NCBI RefSeq assembly: GCF_027352905.1
Contig: NZ_DAIEIF010000015.1
Location: 1 to 57,463, forward strand
DNA from: Acidocella sp.
GTDB lineage: Bacteria; Pseudomonadota; Alphaproteobacteria; Acetobacterales; Acetobacteraceae
Direction: 5' to 3'
DNA: 57,463 nucleotides
Shown: positions 11,729-20,304 of the stretch, in pieces
Numbering within the stretch: position 1 is the first letter of the stretch
Layout of the letters: every line of letters starts with the position of its first letter
The notes under the pieces: model-generated
What the model saw: only the letters and a program-made list of their open reading frames with translations
Databases searched by the model: none
Told to the model about the DNA's origin: nothing
Translations under genes and position numbers: made by a program

Positions 11729-11879
11729 TCAATAATGCCGGTAGGGGAGGAATTTGCCGCTCATGACGATTCTCACCCGGTCGCCCTTGGGGTCGGGCTC
11801 GCGCTCCAGGCTCATGCTGAAATCGATGGCGCTCATGATGCCATTTTCATCCTTGCGCGCTGGGATGGTGTTGGCCATG
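11729..11879 (-). pseudogene. possible small frameshifted reading frame
   Basis: On the minus strand an ATG at 11879 opens [20 protein letters not shown]. At a run of four T (plus-strand AAAA at 11820-11823) the sense-looking sequence continues in another frame as SMSLEREPDPKGDRVRIV and then MSGKFLPYRHY, ending at TGA 11731-11729. With one T fewer the whole would be a 49-residue protein. As it stands, the first frame runs on as 58 residues of Arg/Pro-rich sequence and the second frame has only 28 residues from its own ATG 11815. I know no family. It may be a decayed gene, an assembly error or chance. Confidence 0.25.
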
Positions 11880-11907
11880 TTGCGCGGAAACCATAGCGGA
11901 GCAAGCC

Positions 11908-12360
11908 ATGCCGGAGACCCGGAAATTCCCCGTCAGCCTGAAAACACCCGGCTGGGTGGATGATTTCAAGGCGTTCATCATGCGGGGCAATGTGGTGGAT
12001 CTGGCGGTCGGCGTGGTCATCGGCGCCGCCTTCACCGGCATCGTCAACTCGCTGGTCAAGGACATCATCAACCCGCTGATCGGCCTGCTGACCGGGGGCG
12101 TGGATTTCTCCAATCATTTCATCATCCTGCGGGGGGCGCCCGCCGCCACGCTGGCGGAGGCGCAGAAGGCCGGGGACGTGACGATCAATTACGGCCTGTT
12201 TATCAACGCCCTCATCAATTTCCTCATCGTCGCGGCGGCCATCTTCTGGGTGGTGCGGCTGATTCAGAAGGTTTACAAATCGCCGCCGCCCGCCGCCGCC
12301 GCGCCCAGCCAGACCGAGCTGCTGCTCACCGAGATCCGCGACCTGCTCAAAACCCGGTAG
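11908..12360 (+). CDS. mscL: large-conductance mechanosensitive channel
   Basis: MscL opens under membrane tension to release solutes during hypo-osmotic shock. The 150-residue protein has the cytoplasmic N-terminal helix followed by [20 protein letters not shown], the signature pore-lining TM1, and a second TM helix ([18 protein letters not shown]) near residues 95-113. Between them lies a periplasmic loop with an alphaproteobacterial insertion ([17 protein letters not shown]). The C-terminal bundle helix is [15 protein letters not shown] after an Ala/Pro linker. Length is slightly above the E. coli protein. It stands alone, with accA starting 57 bases after its stop. Confidence 0.96.
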   Translation: MPETRKFPVSLKTPGWVDDFKAFIMRGNVVDLAVGVVIGAAFTGIVNSLVKDIINPLIGLLTGGVDFSNHFIILRGAPAATLAEAQKAGDVTINYGLFINALINFLIVAAAIFWVVRLIQKVYKSPPPAAAAPSQTELLLTEIRDLLKTR

Positions 12361-12417
12361 GACCGTCCAGGCGGGCCGGGCTTTCCTCGGCGGCGATATG
12401 TGCTAAGCCCCCCGCCC

Positions 12418-13374
12418 ATGCGCCAGTATCTGGAATTCGAGAAGCCGGTCGCCGAACTCGAGGGCAAGATCGATGAGTTGCGGCGGATGAACAACGCCTC
12501 GGGCGAAATGAACATCGCCGATGAGGTCGCCAAGCTCTCCGCCAAGGCCGACGCGCAGCTGAAGACGATCTACGCCAAGCTCACCCCTTGGCAGAAGACC
12601 CAGGTCGCCCGCCATGCCGAGCGCCCCAAGGCGCTGCAGGTGATCTCCACCCTCATCGAGGAATTCACCCCGCTCGCGGGGGACCGCGCCTTCGCCGATG
12701 ACGCGGCGATCATCGGCGGGATGGGGCGCTTCCGGGGCGAGGCGGTGGTGGTGATCGGCACCGAGAAGGGGGACGATACCGAAACCCGGCTCAAGCATAA
12801 TTTCGGCATGGCCAAGCCGGAGGGCTATCGTAAGGCCCGCCGGCTGATGGAGCTGGCCGGGCGGTTCAACCTGCCCATTCTCACCTTCGTGGATACCGCG
12901 GGCGCGTTTCCCGGTATCGAGGCCGAGGCGCGCGGCCAGGCCGAGGCCATCGCCCGCGCCATCGAGGCCTGCCTCTCCGCGCCGGTGCCGCTCATCGCCA
13001 CCATCATCGGCGAGGGCGGCTCGGGCGGCGCCATCGCCCTGGCCACTGGCAACACCGTGCTGATGCTGGAGCACGCCATCTACTCAGTGATCTCCCCCGA
13101 GGGCTGCGCCTCGATCTTGTGGCGCGATTCCGTCCAGGCGCCGACCGCGGCGGAGGCGATGCGCGTCACCGCCCAGGATTTGAAAAGGCTGGGGCTGGTG
13201 GATGAGATCGTGCCGGAGCCGGTGGGCGGCGCGCACCGGGACCCGCAGGCGGCGCTCGCCACGCTGGGGGACGCGGTGGAGCGGGCGCTGGCGCCGCTGC
13301 TCAGCCTCACCCCGGAGGCGCTGAAGACCCGGCGGCGGGAGAAGTTTCTTACCATGGGCAAAACCGGGCTTTAG
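12418..13374 (+). CDS. accA: acetyl-CoA carboxylase carboxyltransferase alpha subunit
   Basis: AccA with AccD transfers the carboxyl group from biotinyl-BCCP to acetyl-CoA, giving malonyl-CoA, the committed step of fatty acid synthesis. The 318-residue product starts MRQYLEFEKPVAELEGKIDE, the standard family N-terminus. This is why ATG 12418 is preferred to GTG 12400. It has the crotonase-fold oxyanion elements FVDTAGAFPGIEAEARGQAEA and GEGGSGGAIALATGN, and the C-terminal SVISPEGCASILW motif. accD is not in the window. The gene converges with the sirtuin gene. The 97 bases between them contain two hairpins. Confidence 0.97.
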   Translation: MRQYLEFEKPVAELEGKIDELRRMNNASGEMNIADEVAKLSAKADAQLKTIYAKLTPWQKTQVARHAERPKALQVISTLIEEFTPLAGDRAFADDAAIIGGMGRFRGEAVVVIGTEKGDDTETRLKHNFGMAKPEGYRKARRLMELAGRFNLPILTFVDTAGAFPGIEAEARGQAEAIARAIEACLSAPVPLIATIIGEGGSGGAIALATGNTVLMLEHAIYSVISPEGCASILWRDSVQAPTAAEAMRVTAQDLKRLGLVDEIVPEPVGGAHRDPQAALATLGDAVERALAPLLSLTPEALKTRRREKFLTMGKTGL

Positions 13375-13379
13375 AGCGA

Positions 13380-13411
13380 TATCCGAGCAAATGGACTCAT
13401 TTGACCGGATA
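13380..13411. terminator. hairpin after accA
   Basis: Nested inverted repeats: TATCCG (13380-13385) pairs with CGGATA (13406-13411), and CAAATG (13388-13393) with CATTTG (13398-13403), around a 4-base loop with 2-base internal mismatches. There is no T-tract, so it may stabilise 3' ends more than terminate. It sits 5 bases after the accA stop, between converging genes. Confidence 0.5.
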
Positions 13412-13434
13412 AAGTGGCCCGTCCAGAAATCATC

Positions 13435-13473
13435 AGAGCGTTTTGCCTGAACCGAAGTGAAGGAAAATGCGCT
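13435..13473. repeat. imperfect inverted repeat, intergenic repeat-like
   Basis: AGAGCGTTTT at 13435-13444 is mirrored by AAAATGCGCT at 13464-13473, with the inner pairing GCCT...AGG. The right arm runs into the stop codon of the sirtuin gene. Elements of this form (GAGCGTTTT near GAAGTGAAGGAAAATGCGCT) resemble dispersed intergenic palindromes I know from alphaproteobacterial genomes, but only one copy is visible here. Confidence 0.4.
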
Positions 13474-14167
13474 AGACCCCCAGGCGGCGGAGGAATTCCG
13501 GCACGCCCTCCCCCGCGGGGGCGGCGATGACATGGTCGAAATACCGCTCTCCGGTGGGCGCCGGATTGATCTCGTAGAGAATGCAGCCGCGGCCGTTCCG
13601 CCGCGCCTGGGCGGCGAAGCCCGCCGCCGGATAGACCACACCCGAGGTGCCGATGGCGCAAAAGACATCCGCCCGGTCCAGCGCCGCCAGGATGGGCTCC
13701 ATATGGTAGGGGATTTCGCCGAACCAGACGACATCCGGGCGCAGCCCCGTCTCGCCGCAGGCGGGGCAGGAGGTGGCGGTATCCGCCTCCGTGAGCCAGG
13801 GATGCCGCGCCCCGCAGGCGGCGCAGAGCATCTGGCGCAGCTCCCCATGCATATGGAGAAGCCGGCGGCTGCCGGCGCGCTCGTGCAGATCATCGACGTT
13901 CTGGGTGACCAGGAGGAAATCCCCCCTCCCCTCCCAGGCCCGCTCCAGCGCCGCCAGGGCGAAATGGGCCGCGTTGGGCGCCACGCCATGCAGCGCCGCC
14001 CGGCGGGCATTGTAGAAACCATGCACGAAGTCAGGGTCGCGTAGAAAGGCCTCGGGCGAGGCCACGTCCTCGATGCGGTGATTTTCCCACACGCCATCCG
14101 GCCCGCGAAAAGTGGGGATGCCGGATTCGGCCGAAACCCCCGCTCCGGTCAGCACGACGATGTTCAT
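13472..14167 (-). CDS. cobB: NAD-dependent protein deacylase (class III sirtuin)
   Basis: CobB removes acyl groups from lysines using NAD+, giving nicotinamide and O-acyl-ADP-ribose. The 231-residue protein has the NAD-binding motifs GAGVSAESGIPTFRG (residues 8-22) and TQNVDDLHERAG, catalytic His107 in HMHGE, and a zinc site made of CAAC and CPAC pairs. Tyr52 and Arg55 (YNARR) match the class III pair that selects succinyl and malonyl over acetyl groups. AAGGAG lies 7 bases before ATG 14167. It diverges from the FUSC efflux operon and converges with accA. Confidence 0.94.
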   Translation of the reverse strand: MNIVVLTGAGVSAESGIPTFRGPDGVWENHRIEDVASPEAFLRDPDFVHGFYNARRAALHGVAPNAAHFALAALERAWEGRGDFLLVTQNVDDLHERAGSRRLLHMHGELRQMLCAACGARHPWLTEADTATSCPACGETGLRPDVVWFGEIPYHMEPILAALDRADVFCAIGTSGVVYPAAGFAAQARRNGRGCILYEINPAPTGERYFDHVIAAPAGEGVPEFLRRLGV

Positions 14168-14236
14168 GCGCGGTCTCCTTTACTTAACAGGCGGCGGGGC
14201 TCTGCTTCCCGCTCCGCCGGGGATGATTTACAGTGA

Positions 14237-14255
14237 AGGAAATATATACTTTCCT
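14237..14255. promoter_or_regulatory. inverted repeat upstream of efflux operon, possible operator
   Basis: AGGAAA (14237-14242) and TTTCCT (14250-14255) flank a 7-base AT-rich centre, TATATAC, which itself resembles a -10 element. The site lies 24 bases before the FUSC start and inside the 111-base gap shared with the divergent sirtuin gene. A dimeric repressor or LysR/MarR-type regulator could bind here. No regulator gene is adjacent. Confidence 0.4.
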
Positions 14256-14278
14256 GACCTAAAATTCCCTGGGACACG

Positions 14279-16291
14279 ATGCCAAAGCCGGATGAACTGA
14301 TTTTCGCCTTCAAGGCATTTACCGGGGCCATGCTGGCTTTATATTTGTCTTTCTGGCTGGGGCTGGACAATCCCTATTGGTCGATGGCGACGGCCTATAT
14401 CGTCGCCAACCCGTTCGTCGGCGCGATGCGCTCCAAGGCGCTCTACCGGTTCATCGGCACCATCACCGGCGGCACCGCCGCGGTGATCATGGTGCCCAAC
14501 CTCGTCAACGCGCCGGTTTTGCTTTGCACCGCCATGGCGCTGTGGGTGGCGGTTTGTCTTTACCTGTCGCTGATGGACCGCTCCGCCCGCTCCTATGTCT
14601 TCATGCTGGCCGGCTACACGGTGGGGATCATCGGCTTTCCCGCCGTCATGGACCCCGCCCATGTGTTCCAAACGGCTCTCACCCGCTGCGAGGAGATTAC
14701 GCTCGGCATCGTCTGCACCACGCTGGTGGGCACGATCATCCTGCCGCGCTCGCTGGGGCCCGTGCTGGCCCTGCGCGTCTCCTCCTGGGTGAAGCCGGGG
14801 ATCGAATGGGCGAGCGCGGCGCTGGCCGGAGAGGGCGAATCCCAGGCGGCGCGGCTGGCCCGCCGGCGCCTGGCCTTCGAGGCGGCGGATACCGCGGTGA
14901 TGGCCGGCCAGCTCGCCTATGATTTCACCCATATGTCCGCCCCCGCGCGGGAGGTGACGCGGCTGCGCGCCTATCTGGTCAGCTTGATGCCCATTCTCTC
15001 CTCCGTCAGCCAGCGGGTCGCGGACCTCAAGCGCATGGAGGGTCTGACCCCGGCCTTGCGCGGGGCGCTGCGCCGGGTGGATGAATGGATCAAATCCGGA
15101 GAGGCGGAAGGGGCTGATCCGCTCGTGCACGAATTGCAGGAGCTGGAAGAGGATACGCCCGACTGGCCGGGGCTGCTGCGCGCTAGCCTGGCGCTGCGGC
15201 TGGAACAGCTCGTGCGTCTCGTCCACCAATCCCGCCGCACCCGGCAATATGTGCTGGAGGGTGGGGCGGCTCCCGCCGGCCCGGCGCTGGAGGCCGAATA
15301 CGTCGCCATCGTCAAACACGCCAAGGACCAGAAACTCGCGATCTATTCCGGGTTTTCGGCGGTGATCGCGATTTTAACCATCTGCGCGATCTGGATACAG
15401 ACCTCCTGGATCTATGGGGCGGGGGCCGCCACCATGGTCGCGGTCGCCTTTTCCTTTTTCGCCGCCCAGGACGATCCCGCCCCCGCCATCGCCGATATGG
15501 TGCGCAGCGCCGTGATCGTTATGGCCGGGGTGTTCGTCTTCGATTTCGGCATCCTGCCCCGGGTGGTGGATTTCGGCCAGCTTTTCCTGGTGCTGCTGCC
15601 GCTGGGGATGATCGTCGGCATTCTGGTGGCGCGGCCCGAGACCTTCATGACCGGCATGATGCTGGGATCGTTCGGCGCGACGCAGCTCGCCCTCAGTAAT
15701 GGGTATAACGCCAATTTCACCAGCTTCGCGGAAGGGGCGCTCAGCCTCGTCATCGGCTTGGGCAGCGCCTATGTCATCACCAAGCTGATCCGCTCCTTTG
15801 GCGCCGCCTGGGGCGCGGAGCGGCTGATGCGGGCCAACTGGCTGGATGTGGCCGCCGCGGCGGAGGCCCGCACCGCCCCGGATGGCGCCGCCCTCACCGG
15901 GCTGATGATGGACCGGCTGGGATTGATGATGCCCCGCCTGGCCGCCGCGGCCGCCGGGGCGGACAGCGCCGCCTCCTTGACCCTGCGCGATTTGCGGGTG
16001 GGGCTGGACATGATCAAGCTGCACCGCGAGCAATGGCGGCTGCCGCCGCGCGCGCGGAACGGCTGCCGGAAGATTTTTTCACTCATCGCCAGCTATTACC
16101 GGGCCGACCCGCGCCAGCCCGCCCCGCCGGAGCTCGCCCGCGCGCTCGATGAGACCATCGAAACGCTGCGCCATGATCCGCAGGAATACCGCTCCACCCT
16201 TCTCGTCCTTTCCGGTTTGCGCACGAGCCTCTATCCGGAGGCGCCGCCCCCGGCGCTCAACCCGCAACCCTTGCTGATGGCGGAAGCATGA
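14279..16291 (+). CDS. FUSC-family aromatic acid exporter, inner-membrane component
   Basis: This 670-residue protein is of the fusaric-acid-resistance / AaeB type. It works with an HlyD-type periplasmic adaptor to expel aromatic carboxylic acids and similar toxic compounds. It shows the duplicated FUSC architecture: an N-terminal block of about five or six helices starting FKAFTGAMLALYLSFWLGLDNPYW, a cytoplasmic region near residues 165-345, a second helical block (residues 350-510, beginning IYSGFSAVIAILTICAIW) and a soluble C-terminal tail. DNPYW followed by FVGAMRSKALYRFIGT is typical. Its stop overlaps the start of the DUF1656 gene by 4 bases (ATGA). An inverted repeat lies upstream. Confidence 0.9.
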   Translation: MPKPDELIFAFKAFTGAMLALYLSFWLGLDNPYWSMATAYIVANPFVGAMRSKALYRFIGTITGGTAAVIMVPNLVNAPVLLCTAMALWVAVCLYLSLMDRSARSYVFMLAGYTVGIIGFPAVMDPAHVFQTALTRCEEITLGIVCTTLVGTIILPRSLGPVLALRVSSWVKPGIEWASAALAGEGESQAARLARRRLAFEAADTAVMAGQLAYDFTHMSAPAREVTRLRAYLVSLMPILSSVSQRVADLKRMEGLTPALRGALRRVDEWIKSGEAEGADPLVHELQELEEDTPDWPGLLRASLALRLEQLVRLVHQSRRTRQYVLEGGAAPAGPALEAEYVAIVKHAKDQKLAIYSGFSAVIAILTICAIWIQTSWIYGAGAATMVAVAFSFFAAQDDPAPAIADMVRSAVIVMAGVFVFDFGILPRVVDFGQLFLVLLPLGMIVGILVARPETFMTGMMLGSFGATQLALSNGYNANFTSFAEGALSLVIGLGSAYVITKLIRSFGAAWGAERLMRANWLDVAAAAEARTAPDGAALTGLMMDRLGLMMPRLAAAAAGADSAASLTLRDLRVGLDMIKLHREQWRLPPRARNGCRKIFSLIASYYRADPRQPAPPELARALDETIETLRHDPQEYRSTLLVLSGLRTSLYPEAPPPALNPQPLLMAEA

Positions 16292-16494
16292 TCGGCGAAG
16301 TCGATATCTATGGCGTTCTGTTTCCGCCGCTGCTCATCTGGATCGGCATCGCCCTGCTGATTTCCGCCGTCCTCCGGCGCGGCCTCGCGGCGCTGGGGTT
16401 GTACCGTTTCATCTGGCATCGGCCGCTCTTTGACCTGTGCCTCCTCGTCATGCTGACCGGCCTCGTCAATTTTTTAGCGAATCATTATTTTTGA
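16288..16494 (+). CDS. DUF1656 small membrane protein (AaeX-like)
   Basis: The 68-residue product begins MIGEVDIYGVLFPPLLIWIG, the usual DUF1656 start, with two hydrophobic helices (residues 9-27 and 45-62). Proteins of this family sit between FUSC and HlyD genes and correspond to AaeX of E. coli. Their role in the pump is not established. It overlaps the FUSC gene by ATGA and precedes the HlyD gene by 15 bases, so all three belong to one operon. Confidence 0.88.
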   Translation: MIGEVDIYGVLFPPLLIWIGIALLISAVLRRGLAALGLYRFIWHRPLFDLCLLVMLTGLVNFLANHYF

Positions 16495-16509
16495 CCCGCG
16501 TGGAGTGTT

Positions 16510-17460
16510 ATGAAACCCGCCTCCTTCATCTACCGTTTTCTCGTCACTCTCGCGGCGGTCGCGCTCGCTTCCGTCATCGGCTGGCAGCTTTGGGTCTATT
16601 ATATGGAAAGCCCCTGGACCCGCGATGGGCGCGTGCGCGCCGATGTCGTCTCTCTCGCGCCGGATGTCACCGGGCCGGTGGTGCAAGTATTCGTCCATGA
16701 CAATGAGACGGTGCAGACCGGCGAGCCCTTGTTTCAGATTGACCCCGCCCGCTTCACCCTCGCTCTGGCCCAGGCCAAGGCGGCCCTGGCGCAGGCAGAG
16801 GCCACGGTGGCGAAGGCGCACGCGACGATGCTGAACGCGCAATCCAACGCCCAGCGCTATGCCGCGCTCTCCAATAACGCCGCCTCGGCCGTCTCGCGCG
16901 ATGACGCCACGACGACAGCCCGCGAGGCTCAGGCCTCCTACGCGGCGGCGCAAGCCTCTCTTGCCGCGGCGCAAGCGGATCTCGGCGTCGCGGAACTCAA
17001 TCTCGACCGGACGACGGTGCGCGCCACGGTGAACGGCAACGTCACGAATTTTTCGATGAAGCCCGGCGATTACGTCGCGGCGGGGACTCCGGTGATCGCC
17101 ATCGTCGATACGGATTCGCTGTATGTGGACGGGTATCTTGAGGAGACCAAGCTGCGCAACATCAATGTCGGCGACAAGGCCACGGTGGAGCTGATGCAGG
17201 GCGGGCCGCCCATCCAAGGCCATGTGGCCGGGATCGCGGCCGGGATCGCGGATAGCGAGCGGATCGCCACCTCGACCTTGCTGGCGGATGTGAACCCGAC
17301 CTTCACCTGGGTGCGGCTGGCGGCGCGCATACCGGTGCGCATCGCGCTCGACAAGGTGCCCGAGGGAGAGAAGCTGGTGGCGGGCATGACCTGCACGGTT
17401 TCCATCCAGCCCGGGCCCCGCCAAAACGCCACGGCCGCTACCGCTGACGCGTCACCCTGA
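16510..17460 (+). CDS. HlyD-family periplasmic adaptor (AaeA/EmrA-like)
   Basis: This membrane-fusion protein of 316 residues bridges the FUSC pump to an outer-membrane channel. An N-terminal anchor helix (residues 10-30, LVTLAAVALASVIGWQLWVY) is followed by the half-lipoyl motif RVRADVVSLAPDVTGPVVQV. A coiled-coil hairpin (residues 78-155, rich in Ala, Gln and Lys repeats such as LAQAKAALAQAEATVAKAHA) comes next, and then the second lipoyl half (NGNVTNFSMKPGDYV) and a beta-barrel region. GGAG precedes ATG 16510. The outer-membrane partner is not encoded nearby. The gene converges with the DUF2272 gene 10 bases away. Confidence 0.92.
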   Translation: MKPASFIYRFLVTLAAVALASVIGWQLWVYYMESPWTRDGRVRADVVSLAPDVTGPVVQVFVHDNETVQTGEPLFQIDPARFTLALAQAKAALAQAEATVAKAHATMLNAQSNAQRYAALSNNAASAVSRDDATTTAREAQASYAAAQASLAAAQADLGVAELNLDRTTVRATVNGNVTNFSMKPGDYVAAGTPVIAIVDTDSLYVDGYLEETKLRNINVGDKATVELMQGGPPIQGHVAGIAAGIADSERIATSTLLADVNPTFTWVRLAARIPVRIALDKVPEGEKLVAGMTCTVSIQPGPRQNATAATADASP

Positions 17461-17469
17461 CGGCGCGGT

Positions 17470-18237
17470 TCAGTTAACGGCGTAGAGAACGCGCAGCACC
17501 ACGAACCAATTCTCGTTCTGATCGGCGATGAGCCCCCGCGCGTCCACCGCCACCGGCTCCATCATCACCGCGTCTTCGACATTGCCGCCGATGAGATCGA
17601 TCTCGCCGGCGGCGGTGCTTGTGACGATGCCGCAATGGGCGGGAAAGGAGGCGGCCGCGGGCAGATCCGCGAAGGTGAGGTGGCGCGCCCCGCCCCGGGG
17701 AAAACAGACGAGATCGCCAAGGCGCGGCGCATAGGTCGCGGGATTTTCCGCCACCAGCAGCTTGCCGGGGTGATAGGGGCGGGCGGCCTCGTTGATATAG
17801 GTGGCATGGTCCGGCGCGTAGGGAAAATCCGGCCCGGCGCCGGCGATGCGCATGACATAGGAGATGAAGGCGGCGGACCAGGCGTAGTTGCCATTCGCCG
17901 CCACCGGAAAAATTTTGCCGCTGGCGTCATGCTTGCCGGTCCAGCGCGAATCCGGCTCATCCGCGTTCATGCCTTCCCACCAATACTCGCCGACGCGCTG
18001 CCATAATCCTTGCTGGCGCTCCGCCATGGTGGCCTCGCTTTGCACGTAAGGCGGGGAGCCGGGCTGCTCCACCCCCCCGCCCCATAACCGCCATTCGCGC
18101 AGCGCCACCGCCACCGCCGCGGAACGGGAAAACGGCTCATACGGCACATTGGCGAAAGGCGGCGCATGGTTCCCCGCCGCGCAGGAGGCGAGAAGCAGCA
18201 AGCCGCACCACGCCGCCCCGCCGCGCGCGCGCCTCAT
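17470..18237 (-). CDS. DUF2272 domain lipoprotein
   Basis: The 255-residue product starts with a basic segment and a hydrophobic stretch ending in the lipobox LLASC (lipidated Cys near residue 19), so it is probably an envelope lipoprotein. The rest is a DUF2272 domain, which has an NlpC/P60- or CHAP-like look. Recognisable parts are [39 protein letters not shown] and [10 protein letters not shown], with a Cys and a His where such folds place their catalytic residues, followed by [13 protein letters not shown] chose ATG 18237 because it overlaps the mtnA stop as ATGA. A cell-wall or amide hydrolase role is inference. Confidence 0.82.
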   Translation of the reverse strand: MRRARGGAAWCGLLLLASCAAGNHAPPFANVPYEPFSRSAAVAVALREWRLWGGGVEQPGSPPYVQSEATMAERQQGLWQRVGEYWWEGMNADEPDSRWTGKHDASGKIFPVAANGNYAWSAAFISYVMRIAGAGPDFPYAPDHATYINEAARPYHPGKLLVAENPATYAPRLGDLVCFPRGGARHLTFADLPAAASFPAHCGIVTSTAAGEIDLIGGNVEDAVMMEPVAVDARGLIADQNENWFVVLRVLYAVN

Positions 18238-19322
18238 GCGAGGTCGCGGAACATCTGGGTCAACGCCGCTTCCCTCGCCTCGCACAGCCCGCGCTCGGTG
18301 ATGAGGCCGGTGACGAGACGCGCGGGGGTGACATCGAAGGCGGGGTTGGCGGCGGGGCTGGCGCTGGGCACGATGCGCACGGTGGTGATCGAGCCGTCCA
18401 TGGCCCGGCCCGTCATCGTCGTCACCTCCGCCGCCGCGCGCTCCTCGATGGGAATATCGGCGAGACCATCGCGGATGGTCCAGTCTATGGTGGAGGATGG
18501 CAGCGCCACCCAGAACGGCACGCCATTATCGCGCGCCGCCAGCGCCTTCAGATATGTGCCGATCTTGTTGCAGACATCGCCCTGGCGCGTCACGCGGTCG
18601 GTGCCGACGATGACCAGATCAACATCGCCATGCTGCATGAAATGGCCGCCCGCGTTATCGGCGATGACGGTGTGGGGAACGCCGTGCTTGCCAAGCTCCC
18701 AGGCGGTGAGGGAGGCGCCCTGGTTGCGCGGGCGGGTTTCCTCCACCCAGACATGCACGGCGAGGCCGGAATTATGAGCCATGTAGATCGGCGCCAGCGC
18801 CGTGCCCCAATCCACCGTGGCGAGCCAGCCGGCATTGCAATGGGTGAGAATGTTCACCCGCCCGCCCTCGCGCGCCTTCTCCTGGATGAGGGTGAGGCCG
18901 TGCCGGCCGATCGCCTCGTTCACTCCCACATCATCATCGCAGATGCGGGCGGCCTCGGCATAGGCGGCGGCGGCGCGCTCGGCGGGCGGCAAGGGCGCGA
19001 GGCGCGCGCGCATGCGGCCCAACGCCCAGCGCAGATTGATGGCGGTGGGACGTGTCGCGGCGAGACATTCGATCGCCTGATCCAGCGCCGCGCCGGAGGC
19101 ATCCGCCCGCATGGCGAGCGCCACGCCGTAAGCGGCGGAGGCGCCGATGAGCGGCGCGCCCCGCACCAGCATGGCCTTGATGGCGTGCGCCATTTGCTCC
19201 AGCGTGGTGAGGCGGACGAGATCGACGCTCCACGGCAGCTTGGTCTGGTCGATGATGCGGACGGACCAGCCATCCTCCTCGTCCACCCAGATCGAGCGGT
19301 ACGGGGTGCCGTCAATTTTCAT
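18234..19322 (-). CDS. mtnA: S-methyl-5-thioribose-1-phosphate isomerase
   Basis: MtnA converts 5-methylthioribose-1-phosphate to 5-methylthioribulose-1-phosphate in methionine salvage. The 362-residue protein carries the substrate loop [18 protein letters not shown] near residue 54, catalytic Cys162 in [15 protein letters not shown], and Asp242 in [19 protein letters not shown]. The ATG at 19322 follows AAGGAT that overlaps the UPF0262 stop, and its own stop overlaps the DUF2272 start, so the three genes are translationally linked. The preceding enzyme of the pathway, MtnP, is encoded at 34725-35612. Later enzymes (MtnB/C/D) are not in the window, so the fate of the product is open. Confidence 0.95.
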   Translation of the reverse strand: MKIDGTPYRSIWVDEEDGWSVRIIDQTKLPWSVDLVRLTTLEQMAHAIKAMLVRGAPLIGASAAYGVALAMRADASGAALDQAIECLAATRPTAINLRWALGRMRARLAPLPPAERAAAAYAEAARICDDDVGVNEAIGRHGLTLIQEKAREGGRVNILTHCNAGWLATVDWGTALAPIYMAHNSGLAVHVWVEETRPRNQGASLTAWELGKHGVPHTVIADNAGGHFMQHGDVDLVIVGTDRVTRQGDVCNKIGTYLKALAARDNGVPFWVALPSSTIDWTIRDGLADIPIEERAAAEVTTMTGRAMDGSITTVRIVPSASPAANPAFDVTPARLVTGLITERGLCEAREAALTQMFRDLA

Positions 19323-19334
19323 AACGCGAAATCC

Positions 19335-19811
19335 TTAAGCTTTCTGATACAAGGCGCAGACGAGGGTGAATAGACGCCGGGCGGTGGGAAAATCAATCAC
19401 CACCTTGCCGGCAAGACGCTCGATCATCAGCTCCGCTCCCTCGTTATGAAGGCCCCGCCGCCCCATATCGATGGCCTGGATGCGCGCCTCGCGCCCTTCC
19501 GCCACCGCGCCCGCATAGGAATCCAGAAGCATGCGGTAATCCCGCACCAGCGTTTTGAACGGGCCCAGAGCCAGCATGACCGCTTGCACCGGATGATCGT
19601 TCTCGTCCCGTATGTCGAACACCAGCCGGCCTTCCTGGATGGAGAGATGAAGAACGCTTTGCAGATCAGGATGAGACGGGAGATGGAATTTATTGTCCGT
19701 CTCTAGATCTCTCACGGCCTGCTCGCGGTCCGCCCGCTGCAAATCAGAAATGCGATGCAGCGCCTCACCTTCCAGAACCACTCGCGTCAGCCTGCCGTTT
19801 GCATCATCCAT
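19335..19811 (-). CDS. UPF0262 family protein
   Basis: The 158-residue product matches the uncharacterised UPF0262 family of alphaproteobacteria. Recognised blocks are RLVFDIRDENDHPVQ, ALGPFKTLVRDYRMLLDSY, IQAIDMGRRGLHNEGAELM and IDFPTARRLFTLVCAL at the C-terminus. No signal peptide or membrane segment is seen, so it is cytoplasmic. I chose ATG 19811 (MDDANGRL), which has GGAGAG 5 bases upstream and gives the family's usual length. The longer open frame to 19895 lacks such support. It is the first gene of UPF0262-mtnA-DUF2272, with 12 bases to mtnA. Function is unknown. Confidence 0.9.
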   Translation of the reverse strand: MDDANGRLTRVVLEGEALHRISDLQRADREQAVRDLETDNKFHLPSHPDLQSVLHLSIQEGRLVFDIRDENDHPVQAVMLALGPFKTLVRDYRMLLDSYAGAVAEGREARIQAIDMGRRGLHNEGAELMIERLAGKVVIDFPTARRLFTLVCALYQKA

Positions 19812-20068
19812 ATCGACTCTCCGCGCGCCAAAGCAGGGGGAAGCATAGCCGTTGTCAAGCACGCCGCCAAACATTGCGTGGCGGATTCTCAACACTGGGC
19901 ACCCCTGCCGTGCAGTTCATCTCACCGTAATCTTTTCAGCGTGGCCGGACTTCCGGCGGAAAAAATCCCCAGTTAATTTCTATTTTCCGGCTCGATCTCT
20001 TCATCTTTTTCAACACGAATGGATCCGTCTCGATGAGATGGAGCGATGCAGGGTATGTCCCATCGCAA

Positions 20069-20096
20069 AAAAAACGCATGAGGCTGAGCGTTTTTT
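20069..20096 (+). terminator. A/T-rich hairpin with T-tract
   Basis: AAAAAACGC (20069-20077) pairs with GCGTTTTTT (20088-20096), a 9-bp stem with a 10-base loop. The T-run makes it terminator-like on the plus strand (A-run mirrored on the minus strand). There is no plus-strand gene just before it, so it may shield the H1-like gene from read-through or be part of a leader. Confidence 0.4.
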
Positions 20097-20107
20097 GACG
20101 CTTTTTG

Positions 20108-20136
20108 TTGACAGCGCGAGATCAGAGGCGGAATAG
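20108..20136 (+). promoter_or_regulatory. candidate promoter of the H1-like gene
   Basis: A perfect -35 hexamer TTGACA (20108-20113) is followed after 17 bases by GAATAG (20131-20136), a poor -10. The spacing is ideal but the -10 is weak. It would give a leader of about 160 bases before GTG 20305. Confidence 0.3.
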
Positions 20137-20304
20137 CGATTCTTGCGTGCATGGCGCGATTCGCGCCGCAACCGTGTCCGAAGTCTGCCCGGTCGAGAGT
20201 CCCGCACGCGAAATGAAGAAGGACGGCCCGCCGCCGTGAGATGACGTTTCTGTACAGGACCACGACCAACCGGACATCAACTTTATTTGAAGGAGTATGC
20301 TCTC

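Larger units (their letters stand above)
19812..20304. other. intergenic region between UPF0262 and the H1-like gene
   Basis: About 490 bases without a convincing gene. It is less GC-rich than its surroundings, particularly at 19980-20110. Short open frames occur on both strands but lack Shine-Dalgarno sequences and family resemblance. It must hold the promoter of the minus-strand UPF0262 operon and that of the plus-strand H1-like gene. An A/T-rich hairpin (20069-20096) and a possible promoter (20108-20136) are listed separately. Confidence 0.6.

Noticed and set aside
20287-20304. TTG 20287 as start of the H1-like gene
   Set aside because: The purine-rich AAGGAG lies inside this extension and is correctly spaced for GTG 20305, so the later start is preferred.
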